Positions 10,118 through 18,736 of a DNA stretch of 64,000 nucleotides are shown here, in pieces. The stretch covers positions 1,984,001 to 2,048,000 of the forward strand of contig JARGXX010000095.1 in assembly GCA_030374765.1 (NCBI GenBank). Direction: 5' to 3'. The DNA is from Agarophyton chilense. Lineage: Eukaryota > Rhodophyta > Florideophyceae > Gracilariales > Gracilariaceae. Made by a program: the position numbers and the translations under genes. The notes under the pieces are model-generated. The model saw nothing but the letters and a program-made list of their open reading frames with translations, had not been told where the DNA came from and searched no databases. Every line of letters starts with the position of its first letter. Position 1 is the stretch's first letter.

Positions 10118-12247
10118 CTACTCCTCTCTAACGCTCTTCAGTATGTCCTCGGCAGCATCGACAACACCCAGCAAAAACGCAGAAAACGACTGGGCGCCTG
10201 CCCCCGGAAGAGCGTCTTCGATAAGGAACGACTTGAACCAGCCGTCTTTGGGAGTTCCTTCTCGACACATGATCGATTTAGGTGCAACAGGTCGGTCCCT
10301 CATGCACTGACCGCGCACCCGCATCACTGTGCTCGAATCCGGGGGAGGGTATGGTATGTCCTTCCTGCCGGTGGTGGCAGCATAGTAAATGATGACATCA
10401 GAAAACGCGTCCAGCAAGAATATGGGATGGCCGCTCTCTTTGACAGCCGCCAAGGACAGAGGCAATTCGCGATTGCTCTTTTCCTGAAGGTTTAGGAATG
10501 AATGCAAACGAGGGTACGCGGCGGCAGCCAGTAGTTCAGGACTCAAATCCTCCCAAATACAACGCAAGGCGGCGCGAGCATCTGGATCAACAGCGTCCTG
10601 ACGGAAAAGAGAGCTGCGGACAAGCCCAAAGATAAGGCGCGGAATGGGCTGTAATGCAGGGTACCGTGTCAACTTGGGGTCCACGACTGGAAGTTGTGCG
10701 TCCGCAGGAGTCTTGGCAGTCCTGGATAACAGGATGGCAAGCCAATCGAACAGCAGCAGTCGCGCGGCGGTGATGCTTTGCTCGTCGGCAACCGCAATGG
10801 CCTTGTGAAACAATAATGTGGTAACAGCATTGGCATCGGCTTCTTTCCTCACAGCAGAGCCTGATGCGGTGAGCGGGTAGGACTGAGTTTGGATGCGAAG
10901 CACTCTCTGCGGAAGGGCGCCAGGCTCGATAAAGACTCCCTGAAAAGCGATCTGCACGCTAGCAAGCCGTACATTGGAAGGCGGTGGGTGTTCAGCTACT
11001 CGAAACTCAACCGCTAAGGTGGAAGTGTGTCCATGGCAATTGAGGCGATACACTTGAGGGACCTGATCATCCTGATAGACGCCCGAGCCATACACGTCGG
11101 CAACAGATATATTGGCAGTGGTTCTGATGCGCAAGAGTCCGCGAACGACGGCGGGATCGTTGAGGTGTTTCCACACATCGTTGGCCAACGTGTGCTCCCC
11201 AGAGTGATACAGAACAAACGATCCGCCACTGATCTGCGCCAACGGCGAAAGAGTAGCGACGTGCACTGAAGTGGAACAAACAAAGTACATGTGAAACATG
11301 GCGCCCAGCAGATTGGCGCGCACGCCAGCGTGTTCATAGAAGGTGGAAAGTGGTGCAGAGGGGTTTTGTTGAGTGTCAGGGGTTGGTTTGGACGGGTGGT
11401 GGATGGCGCCCTGGCCAAAATTGGGCTCGGTGGCAGCCATGACGACAAGGCGCGAGGCAAGCAATTGGGCGCTTTCAATCATGTCGAGGGCTGCCTTGAC
11501 GGCGGTGCCAAGAGCGCTTTTCGGGGCAGGGTTGAGATCGGAGGGTTGCGGCGGGGTGATGGTAGCAAGCATGGACATGATGGAGTCAATGACGTCGGGG
11601 GTGGTGCGTCGCAACCACTGGTCAGGCGGGAAGACATGCGACGCGTTGAAGGCAGCATCGTGCACGGAAAGCGTGCGAAGGATGTTTGCACGAAGATCAA
11701 AGAGAGAAAGCTTGTGATGATACAGAATGATGCCAACTGTGCTCAAAGTGTCCAAGGAGAGCAGAGACTGACGGATTGCCTGTCGCACAGAATCCATAAA
11801 CGACTGGGAGCCATTGGCGTCAACAATAAAGACGTAGGCGGTAGGCGGCGGGGTGAGAATGTTGTCAACGGGCAGATCGTAGATTTGCCTGGACAGCTCC
11901 GGCACGAAGTGCAGGGCTTGCGGCTGGGCAAGAAGAGCGGGCGAGTAGCGTTGGGGCAAGCCATTGGAGGCGGAGCACATAGCACAGCGCCAATAGCGCG
12001 CATTCATGCTACACACGGCGGCCACATACGCCCTACATGCCGAGCAACGCGGAATAGCGGCCGACGTGGTAGCCGCGGCGGTCTTGTACGACAGCAGCAC
12101 CTGAGACGACAGCTCGCTCTCGTACGACAGCGTGGAGCGCGGTGGCGGCGACGGCGCCAACGGCGCCACCAAAACGCCGCACGGCAGCGCCGCGCGCGCC
12201 TGCACGGCGGCGCTGGCCGGCACGCGACGACCGCACGGGCGCAACAT
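10118..12247 (-). CDS. Sec23/Sec24-family COPII coat-like protein
   Basis: 709 aa from the first in-frame ATG (12247); the frame extends 27 codons upstream without an ATG. A Sec23/Sec24 zinc finger is visible with Cys68, Cys71, Cys88 and Cys91 (RCSACRAYV...YWRCAMC). Next comes a von Willebrand-like trunk (TAYVFIVDANGSQSF, STVGIILYHHKLSLFDL), a beta-sandwich/helical part (RLIFGLVRSSLFRQD) and a C-terminal gelsolin-like part (GHPIFLLDAFSDVIIYY). Overall layout and length (Sec23 ~765 aa) fit Sec23 better than Sec24. Family role: GTPase-activating inner coat of ER-export vesicles. The trunk is divergent and the C-terminus is unusual, so it may be a Sec23-like paralogue. It shares a 272-nt divergent promoter with the RAD51 paralogue. 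Confidence 0.78.
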   Translation of the reverse strand: MLRPCGRRVPASAAVQARAALPCGVLVAPLAPSPPPRSTLSYESELSSQVLLSYKTAAATTSAAIPRCSACRAYVAAVCSMNARYWRCAMCSASNGLPQRYSPALLAQPQALHFVPELSRQIYDLPVDNILTPPPTAYVFIVDANGSQSFMDSVRQAIRQSLLSLDTLSTVGIILYHHKLSLFDLRANILRTLSVHDAAFNASHVFPPDQWLRRTTPDVIDSIMSMLATITPPQPSDLNPAPKSALGTAVKAALDMIESAQLLASRLVVMAATEPNFGQGAIHHPSKPTPDTQQNPSAPLSTFYEHAGVRANLLGAMFHMYFVCSTSVHVATLSPLAQISGGSFVLYHSGEHTLANDVWKHLNDPAVVRGLLRIRTTANISVADVYGSGVYQDDQVPQVYRLNCHGHTSTLAVEFRVAEHPPPSNVRLASVQIAFQGVFIEPGALPQRVLRIQTQSYPLTASGSAVRKEADANAVTTLLFHKAIAVADEQSITAARLLLFDWLAILLSRTAKTPADAQLPVVDPKLTRYPALQPIPRLIFGLVRSSLFRQDAVDPDARAALRCIWEDLSPELLAAAAYPRLHSFLNLQEKSNRELPLSLAAVKESGHPIFLLDAFSDVIIYYAATTGRKDIPYPPPDSSTVMRVRGQCMRDRPVAPKSIMCREGTPKDGWFKSFLIEDALPGAGAQSFSAFLLGVVDAAEDILKSVREE

Positions 12248-12519
12248 GGATGGCGACGACGGCGGCGACGGCGACGACGGCGTCGGGGCAACGAGCAAGC
12301 TCGAATGTGAGTTTCGCTTCGACAGCACAGATACACAGTCGTCCGAATGCTGCTGAGAGTGCGAGACGAAGCGAAACGCGCGTGACGGCGCGTTTCGATT
12401 GCGCTACGCGTGACGAAGCGCGCGTGACGCAGTCCGCGTGATGGTGCCACCGCGTGGTCGTTTTCGTTTCACGAAACGAAACGAAGCTCGCGAAGCGACG
12501 ACGAAAAGACAAAGCGCGT
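12248..12519. promoter_or_regulatory. Bidirectional promoter, Sec23-like / RAD51 paralogue
   Basis: 272 nt between divergent ATGs. It contains a 10-bp perfect inverted repeat with 6-nt spacer (12372-12397, arm CGAAACGCGC), another short inverted repeat around TTCGTTTC/GAAACGAA (~12462-12479), and three copies of GCGTGACG or CGTGACG between 12380 and 12430, which resemble the TGACG core of bZIP sites. Confidence 0.45.
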
Positions 12520-13314
12520 ATGGAAGAGCTACTGCTACTGGCCGCATCGAACAAGGCAAAAGCGCAAGAGGCGGCGACGCGCGCATCACCAGCGCCGCCG
12601 CCGCCGTCGTGCCGCTCGTCTTCGTCACCAACAAGTACAATCTGCAGCGGCAGCGCGACGTTTGACGCGCGCGCCCGCCTTGAATCGCGCACAGTGGTGC
12701 AAATGAGCGCGGCGTCGCGCGGCGGCAAGACAATGATGTGCGTGCGATTGGCGGCGACGGTTCTGCGCGGGGGGGGGAGCGTGGTGTGGGTGGACAGCGG
12801 CGCGGGCGTGTGGCAGGTGAGCGCGGTGGTGGGACGACTGGCGAGTGTGGCGCGGCTGAGCGTGGTGTGCGTGAGCAGCGCGTGCGATGCGCTCCGCGAG
12901 TTGGAGCGCTTGGTGCGTCACCTGCAGCTGCACGCGCTCGACGTGGCCGCGCCCAAGCCGCGCTTGTTGGTGTTTGACTCGCCCGCCGCGCTGCTGGCGC
13001 CCGTGCTCGGGCTCAGGGCGTCTTCCGCGTACAGCGGCCACACCGTCATGCACCAGATCGCCGCCGCCGTCAACCGCTTCGTGTTGCTTTCCGACGCCAC
13101 CGCGCTGCTCACCAACAGAGTTGTGGGCGTGGCCACCCGCCCCGCGCTGGGAAACGCCTGGAGTGCTTTTGTCGACGTGCATCTACTGTTGCAGCGCCTG
13201 CATTCCGATCACAACGGTTTGCACATTCGTGTGGTTGCCACTTCCAAACGAGCCCCAACCTGCAACTTTTCGCTCCTCATCACCGACACCGCCATCGCCG
13301 ATGCGCCGCTTTGA
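12520..13314 (+). CDS. RAD51-paralogue (RAD51D/XRCC2-like) recombination ATPase
   Basis: 264 aa from the ATG at 12520; upstream codons are open but lack an ATG. A RecA/Rad51-type Walker A is seen (SAASRGGKT, residues 63-71), followed by a strand ending VVWVDS, a Walker B (RLLVFD, Asp153) and the paralogue signature TNRVVGVATRPALGNAW...DVHLLLQ, which matches the VTNH...PALG-x-x-W segment of RAD51D. The N-terminal ~55 residues are low-complexity Ala/Ser/Pro. Family role: accessory factor for RAD51 filament assembly in homologous recombination repair. The missing N-terminal helix-hairpin-helix domain favours an XRCC2/RAD51D-like class. It ends 16 nt from the stop of the convergent fructokinase-like gene. 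Confidence 0.75.
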   Translation: MEELLLLAASNKAKAQEAATRASPAPPPPSCRSSSSPTSTICSGSATFDARARLESRTVVQMSAASRGGKTMMCVRLAATVLRGGGSVVWVDSGAGVWQVSAVVGRLASVARLSVVCVSSACDALRELERLVRHLQLHALDVAAPKPRLLVFDSPAALLAPVLGLRASSAYSGHTVMHQIAAAVNRFVLLSDATALLTNRVVGVATRPALGNAWSAFVDVHLLLQRLHSDHNGLHIRVVATSKRAPTCNFSLLITDTAIADAPL

Positions 13315-13330
13315 ATACACGCACACCACC

Positions 13331-14371
13331 TCACTTTATTCCTACCGCAGCCCGCCGCGCCAGCTCCACCGCACCAATGATGCCCATGTCATTGCCAAAT
13401 TTACTGGGCATAATGTACTTGTCGATGTCCTTGGTCAGCCTATCGATTGAAAGATATTCATTGTTGATTTGCACAAAGTGCTGCCGGATCTTGTCGAACA
13501 ACAAGCTTCTCTTCATCACTCCGCCCGACAAGACGATAACGTGCGGCGAGGCTATCATGCAAATCGAATGGCAAAGCTGCGCAAGGTAGTATGCCACATC
13601 ATCCCACGCACCATGCTCGTCGCTCACCGACGCCAGATTGTTGGCCTCGACGCCCGCCCGATCGGCGCACGCCTTTGCGCTCGCCATCGATTCTACGGAA
13701 AACGGGTGGTCGCTGAGCCATCCTCCATACTGGTCTCCCTCTTTCCTCAGTGGCATCACGTGGCCCGCCTCCGGGTGCACGAGACCGTGTACCGGATTAC
13801 CGTGTACCACCATTCCGACGCCAATACCGGTGCCCACCGTGATGTACGCACAGCTATCGCCCGTGTGATTACCATACAGCACTTCTGCCATAGCGGGCGC
13901 GTTCACGTCTGTATCGAAACCAATGGCAACGTTGAATTCTTTGAAAAAGGACATCACATTCGTGTATCTCCAGCCGGGCTTATTGGTGGACGTCACGTAG
14001 CCGTACGTCGGCGAAGAGTGATCGAGATCTAATGGGCCAAAAGAGGCGATACCGAGCGAGACAAAGGGCGCGTGCGTTCGTAGAAAGCGCACGATGTGTG
14101 AGAGAGTGGTATGAGGATCGGTGGTACGAACCTCCGTGCTGTCCACCAACTTGGTGGGTTCGTCGGAAAAGGCCATCGCAGCGCGACACGTGGTACCGCC
14201 GAGCTCCACTGCTGCGAGCAGCGAATTGGGCGGCAACACCATGTCATCATGAGAGATGGGCGAGAGGAGGTGCGCTCTGCGCTTGTGGTACAGATGGCTG
14301 AGCGCCGCTCCTGACACAAAGGCAGCAGTGAGCGCCGCGCCACGCCAAGCGGGGGTGGAGAGGGATGGCAT
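13331..14371 (-). CDS. ROK-family sugar kinase, fructokinase-like
   Basis: 346 aa from the ATG at 14371; upstream frame is open but not Met-initiated in a credible way. ROK features: N-terminal phosphate loop VELGGTT (residues 55-61), catalytic Asp segment GFDTDVNAPAMAE, GTGIGVGMV, the HPEAGHV motif typical of bacterial-type fructokinases, and a C-terminal VIVLSGGVM. Family reaction: ATP-dependent phosphorylation of fructose (or glucose/mannose) at C6. The zinc-site cysteines of bacterial fructokinases appear replaced in the GGWLSDHPFSVES stretch. An unusual hydrophobic segment (residues ~11-28, AALTAAFVSGAALSHLY) followed by KRR suggests an N-terminal membrane anchor or a targeting peptide. 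It is head-to-head with phosphomannomutase. Confidence 0.82.
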   Translation of the reverse strand: MPSLSTPAWRGAALTAAFVSGAALSHLYHKRRAHLLSPISHDDMVLPPNSLLAAVELGGTTCRAAMAFSDEPTKLVDSTEVRTTDPHTTLSHIVRFLRTHAPFVSLGIASFGPLDLDHSSPTYGYVTSTNKPGWRYTNVMSFFKEFNVAIGFDTDVNAPAMAEVLYGNHTGDSCAYITVGTGIGVGMVVHGNPVHGLVHPEAGHVMPLRKEGDQYGGWLSDHPFSVESMASAKACADRAGVEANNLASVSDEHGAWDDVAYYLAQLCHSICMIASPHVIVLSGGVMKRSLLFDKIRQHFVQINNEYLSIDRLTKDIDKYIMPSKFGNDMGIIGAVELARRAAVGIK

Positions 14372-14870
14372 CGATGGGAGGGAGAGAGCACAAGCGGGAG
14401 GGGCGTGGGGCGAGGGAGAAGGAGACGATACTCTAAGAGCTAGAGGCGTCGTAGCTTTACTTTCGCAAGTGCGATCGCCATGTGATCCAAGTGATCCAAA
14501 CAAAGTGTGGAAAGATGCGTAGCGCCGTGACAGTGACGGGGTGATCTGGTTGGCGCGCCACGCGCGTGACGCGCCAGCGCTCTGCTGACACTCGGTGGGG
14601 GGGAGCAGTAAGTTACGCCAGTTGGTTGGCAGATTGGCGTGTGCGTGGCGCGCCACTGGACGGGCGCCAAGTGGCACACAGTGGTGTCACGCCGGTGCTG
14701 TGCGCCAATTGCATTGCGTGCTCGTCAACATGCTTGCCGCTCCGACACTCTCAGCCTGCTGCTCGACAAGACGCACACGGTTCGGTTCCCCTTGTTCCGC
14801 CGTTTCTTGTCCGACTGGCGCTGCGCCATTGCCTCCGATCTTCGTTAGCTGCTGCTTTGCTGCTGCCCAA
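14372..14870. promoter_or_regulatory. Bidirectional promoter, fructokinase-like / phosphomannomutase
   Basis: 499 nt between divergent starts. The 10-bp palindrome TGGCGCGCCA occurs twice, at 14551-14560 and 14646-14655, each in an E2F-like context (TTGGCGC, GTGGCGC). CGTGACGC also occurs at about 14565. These motifs are read directly; any regulator is inference. Confidence 0.45.
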
Positions 14871-15724
14871 ATGAATCCTTCTGATGATCGCCCGCAGCAT
14901 GTCATTGCGCTTTTCGATGTCGATGGCACTCTCACATTGCCGCGTCTCGTACGTGATTTACTCTTTGTTATACGCCGGTTTGCCGCCGGTTTGCCGCCGT
15001 TGCGCTGCTTCGTTTGTACTGACTGTATCATGACTTTTTGGCACTTAAAAAGACTGCCACGAAGGAGATGATTGATTTTCTGGCGGAGCTGCGCAAGTCG
15101 ATCCTCATCGGCATGGTAGGTGGCTCCGACCTCAAGAAACAGAAGGAACAGCTTGGCGATCAAGTGCTCGACATGTTCGACTACACCTTCTCGGAGAACG
15201 GCTTGGTGGCCTACAAGGGCACTCAGCTGGTTGCCGAGGCTAGCATCACCGCTCACCTTGGCGAGCAGCGGCTTCAAAAACTTATTAACTTTTGTTTGCG
15301 TTACATTGCTGACTTGCAGATTCCCATCAAGCGCGGTACCTTTGTGGAGTTCCGAAAGGGAATGTTGAACGTGTCGCCAATTGGAAGGAATTGTAGCCAG
15401 AAGGAGCGCTGCGAGTTTGAGCTGTACGATAAGCAACAAAACATTAGAGAACAGTTTGTTGATGTGCTCAAGAAGGAGTTTGCCGATTACAGCCTCACTT
15501 TTTCAATTGGCGGTCAGATTTCGTTTGATGTCTTCCCCGTTGGCTGGGATAAGACGTATGCGTTGCAGTTCGTCGATCACATCAAGGAGATTCACTTCTT
15601 CGGCGACAAGACATATCCCGGCGGGAATGACTACGAGATATACGAGACGCCTAGGACCATTGGTCATAGCGTGAAGAATCCAGATGAGACTATGCAGCTT
15701 TGTCGCGAGCTGTTCTTGTCGTAA
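14871..15724 (+). CDS. PMM: Phosphomannomutase; two exons
   Basis: Two exons joined: 14871-14948 and 15053-15724, 249 aa (family ~245-255). The HAD nucleophile motif is FDVDGTLT (Asp16, Asp18). Then come [71 protein letters not shown] and [16 protein letters not shown], all hallmarks of eukaryotic PMM. It converts mannose-6-phosphate to mannose-1-phosphate for GDP-mannose, feeding glycosylation and sulfated polysaccharide synthesis in the cytosol. The intron removes an 11-nt-iterated GC-rich stretch and restores the LTLPRLTATKEM alignment to other PMMs exactly. The divergent neighbour is a sugar kinase, suggesting co-expression. Confidence 0.93.
14949..15052 (+). other. Spliceosomal intron in the phosphomannomutase gene
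   Basis: 104 nt, donor GTACGT, acceptor AAAAAG, with ACTGAC about 23 nt upstream of the acceptor as a likely branch site. Phase 0. It includes a repeated GCCGGTTTGCC word near 14975-14997. Confidence 0.8.
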
Positions 15725-16041
15725 CGCACACGCCGTGCTTGAGATGCGCGAATCCTTCCATTAAACGAAATTATATTTTCGCCGGTAATTCGCCCCGAGC
15801 CGAGCCCCAACCCCCTGCCCCTGCCGTGACGTCACTCTGCCCCTTGCAAACGAACGTGCACTTTCCCAAGCAGTCGGCACGTAAGTTTAGATAGATGACC
15901 GTCTTCCACCTAACCGTACCTGTGCTTCATTCGGAGGCGTGTACAAAGCGTATCTAGACGACCGGTTAACAATATCCATTGCTTCGCTTCTTGTCAGGTA
16001 GAGACCGAGGTACTGCACTTCATCTGTCGGTGAAACGCGCA
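15725..16041. promoter_or_regulatory. Promoter region of the TBC gene with CRE palindrome
   Basis: 317 nt. A perfect 8-bp CRE palindrome TGACGTCA lies at 15827-15834, about 210 nt before the TBC-gene ATG. The coding frame is open back to 15979, but the first ATG is at 16042. Confidence 0.45.
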
Positions 16042-17985
16042 ATGCCTGAAGGGGAACAACTTGTGACCCCACCATCTCTAACTACAGCGCAGGGAGAACC
16101 CACTCCTTCAGATGCGGAGGGGGGCTCAGCACACGCCGCTCCCCACACTAGAAGGCAGCCGATCACGCACTACAACTCGCTCAGCGTCAACCTTCGCCCA
16201 CCACGTGCTACTGACGTTGTCCGTGGTACGCTGCAAATCGTTGAACATGACTTGGGCGCCAAAGACGATCTATGGAACATACAAATATACTTCATATGGA
16301 GTCCGAGGGGCGCCGAAACCACGACGGCGCGGGAAGGCTCCGCAGCCATGCAACCTATCAATTCTATCAAGGTTTCTGTTGATGAATTCTTGACCGTTCG
16401 AACCCAGTTCACACTCCCGATTCCAACCCTCACCATCCATTTGAATGGAGCTCGGCTTTTAGGTGATTTCTATTTTCCCAATGGTCCGGACGCCGCTATG
16501 AAGCTCTTTCATACTTTGCGTGACTTTGTAGAAACCCTTGAAATGAAGGATTCTTTCCAGCCAGGTGATTTGTATGCCATCGAAAAGAAGAATCGTATGC
16601 GTCGTGTTGTCCCTTCTCTAAAATATGCTGACGACGGTGATCATGGCGAAGATTTTGCTGACTTGTTTGACAATTTGAGCATTGGAGATAGATCCCGCAG
16701 AAGGCGTGCTTTGCCGAGACGTGATCGGGCTGAAAATGCGCCGGAAGATCTTGGCATGAAACTGCTCTCGCAATTCGCGCGTATAACTCAGGCAGCGCGT
16801 GAGCTTGGTGATGGGATTTCAACTTTGTTGGATGAAGAGAAACGGTTGAAAGAGCAACAGCGTAGGGAAAGAGAAAGTGCTGCTCGTCGTCGTGCGCTTG
16901 ACATATATGCAGACATTGTTGCAAGCTCTAGCGAAGAACGAGAACTACCGCGCCGCTTGGAACTCGAGGAACCACGCGGTACTCCAATCACTATGTCTGT
17001 ATGGACGGAATCGTTTGATGAAAAAGGTAAGTTGAAAGATATTGAGGTGATGAAGCGAGCCATTTTCGCTGGGGGTATTGAAAGCAATGCGCGCCCGGAT
17101 GTGTGGCCCTTCGTGCTTGGTTTTTATAACTGGGATTCAAGCTTTGAGGAACGCTCAGAGCTTCTTGAAAAAAAATGCGCAGAGTATAATGAAATGAAGC
17201 GCCAATGGGAGACATTGCGGTCTTCTGCAAAGGCTGATGAAGAAAAATCCCTTCTTGATGACCCTAACGCAGTTTCCGTAGATCGACGAGAAAGGGTGAG
17301 CACTCAGCATGCCAGTTTTCTTGAAATCGAAGAGCAAATATTGAAAGACATCATTCGTACTGATCGAACTGTGGATTTGTTTGAGCAGGATGATTCTGAG
17401 GGCACTCTAGTGATGGGAACGATCTTGAACATTTATGCGAATTATGATAAGACAATCACGTATTGTCAAGGTATGTCCGATTTTCTTGCCCCAATTCTGT
17501 ATGTCATCGGCACCAAAGAAGAAGCGGTTGTTTTCTGGTGTTTTGAATCACTCATGCGACGCATTGAGGCCAATTTCAGACACGATCAGAGTGGTATTCG
17601 TCGGCAGCTTGCGATGCTCAAACGTTTAATAGACGTCGCGGATCCCGAATTGTCCGAATTCTTCAAACAAACTGATCCAGAGTACTATACTTGTTTCAGA
17701 TGGATTCTGGTGAGGTTCAAGAGAGAATTTGCTTTCGATTCCGTATGTCGTCTGTGGGAAGCGTTTTGGTGTCAATCTGTTGGAGGAGATGATATTCACG
17801 TTTTTGTCGCAGCTGCGCTTCTTATTGCTCAACGACGAGATCTTCTCAAACTGGAGGAAGGTGCTTTTGATCAATTACTTAGATACATCAACGACATGAG
17901 CATGCGAATCGAAGATAGTTATGCTCTGCGAGAGGGAGAAATTTGTTTCCTTAAATATGGTGAACACAGCCACGTCACCTCCTAA
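16042..17985 (+). CDS. TBC-domain Rab GTPase-activating protein (TBC1D15/Gyp7-like)
   Basis: 647 aa. The N-terminal third resembles the Rab-binding region of TBC1D15/17 (VDEFLTVRTQFTLPIPTL, LHNGARL-like and HTLRDFVETL). A charged linker follows (DEEKRLKEQQRRERESAARRR). The TBC domain starts at ~residue 340 (IFAGGIESNARPDVWPFVLGFYNW). Both catalytic fingers are present: IxxDxxR with Arg439 (ILKDIIR) and YCQG with Gln476. The later blocks (WCFESLMRRIEANF, CFRWILVRFKREFAF, RLWEAFWC) are canonical. Expected role: stimulates GTP hydrolysis by a Rab, Rab7 being typical for this subfamily, in endosomal or mitochondrial membrane traffic. No intron. It ends 94 nt before the frataxin stop on the other strand. 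Confidence 0.9.
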   Translation: MPEGEQLVTPPSLTTAQGEPTPSDAEGGSAHAAPHTRRQPITHYNSLSVNLRPPRATDVVRGTLQIVEHDLGAKDDLWNIQIYFIWSPRGAETTTAREGSAAMQPINSIKVSVDEFLTVRTQFTLPIPTLTIHLNGARLLGDFYFPNGPDAAMKLFHTLRDFVETLEMKDSFQPGDLYAIEKKNRMRRVVPSLKYADDGDHGEDFADLFDNLSIGDRSRRRRALPRRDRAENAPEDLGMKLLSQFARITQAARELGDGISTLLDEEKRLKEQQRRERESAARRRALDIYADIVASSSEERELPRRLELEEPRGTPITMSVWTESFDEKGKLKDIEVMKRAIFAGGIESNARPDVWPFVLGFYNWDSSFEERSELLEKKCAEYNEMKRQWETLRSSAKADEEKSLLDDPNAVSVDRRERVSTQHASFLEIEEQILKDIIRTDRTVDLFEQDDSEGTLVMGTILNIYANYDKTITYCQGMSDFLAPILYVIGTKEEAVVFWCFESLMRRIEANFRHDQSGIRRQLAMLKRLIDVADPELSEFFKQTDPEYYTCFRWILVRFKREFAFDSVCRLWEAFWCQSVGGDDIHVFVAAALLIAQRRDLLKLEEGAFDQLLRYINDMSMRIEDSYALREGEICFLKYGEHSHVTS

Positions 17986-18079
17986 GTGTAGCTAACTGCA
18001 ATAACTCGAAACATTGGTAAACTGCTCAAAATGTTAGACTTGCTGATATTTTGGTGAAAGAGGCAGAAATTGCCGTGGG

Positions 18080-18736
18080 TCAGGCACCCGATGTGGAAAA
18101 CGAGAAAGACACTGCTACATCAAAAATGTCTCCCAGTTCCGTGCCAAGTCGATCCGCGAGAGAGTGACCGTCTCGTGTGCTTATCCACTGACTCGTCCTT
18201 GGATTCCATGCATATCGCCATGGCCCTGAAGAAGGGGAGCTCAACCAAATTTGCCTGTTCGGTGTCTGTGTGTTTAGAACATACGTGCCATGGTCACCCA
18301 ACGAAACAGTTAATACTCCTTGACTGAGCTCCACGTCAAAATCATCCGGGCAGCTTTCTGAATTGAAACTCAAGTCAGATATGACTTCACTTATGGTTTC
18401 AAGTGATGCTTCAGCAGTGGCAGAGAACTCATGTTCGGACCATTCGTCATTCATGACATTTTTCAGAAAGGAGTCCGAAGAAAGGCTGCGACAGGAACCC
18501 ATGGCGCGTGTGTTCCTCAGTTCCGAAACTACTGGTGTATCCCACAATTGTTTTCTGAATAGATGAACAGCCTCCCATACGGAAGGAGCATTCGGGTGCA
18601 AATGTGAAATCGAAGCCAGAAGTCTAGAGGCGGTATGAAAGGTGATGCTTCGCGATTGTAACATGCTAGATCGTTGTTCCCGCAGCTTGGAAATACGAAA
18701 CAGCTTCAACGTTCTGCAAAAGGATCTGGAGTTCAT
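18080..18736 (-). CDS. Frataxin (mitochondrial iron-sulfur assembly protein)
   Basis: 218 aa from the ATG at 18736. A second Met lies at 18664. The frame runs further upstream but without ATG. The first ~50 residues are rich in Arg/Ser/Leu (MNSRSFCRTLKLFRISKLR), a strong mitochondrial presequence. The C-terminal ~110 residues are the frataxin/CyaY domain: ASLETISEVISDL, DDFDVELSQGVLTVSL, GTYVLNTQTPNRQIWLSSPSSGPWRY, W...SLADRLGTELGDI; the NRQIWLSSPxSGP strand is diagnostic. Family role: allosteric activator of the NFS1-ISD11-ISCU complex. It converges with the TBC gene. The region between presequence and domain (~50 residues) is not conserved. Confidence 0.88.
   Translation of the reverse strand: MNSRSFCRTLKLFRISKLREQRSSMLQSRSITFHTASRLLASISHLHPNAPSVWEAVHLFRKQLWDTPVVSELRNTRAMGSCRSLSSDSFLKNVMNDEWSEHEFSATAEASLETISEVISDLSFNSESCPDDFDVELSQGVLTVSLGDHGTYVLNTQTPNRQIWLSSPSSGPWRYAWNPRTSQWISTRDGHSLADRLGTELGDIFDVAVSFSFSTSGA

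Noticed and set aside
11291-12310. 339-codon open frame on the plus strand
   Set aside because: It is exactly antisense to the Sec23-like gene, has a Gly/Arg-rich GC-driven composition, and the minus-strand frame holds the recognisable zinc finger and coat domains.
12033-12728. Long minus-strand frame across the RAD51 paralogue start
   Set aside because: Arg/Ala-rich shadow frame in GC-rich DNA; it overlaps the divergent promoter and both genes.
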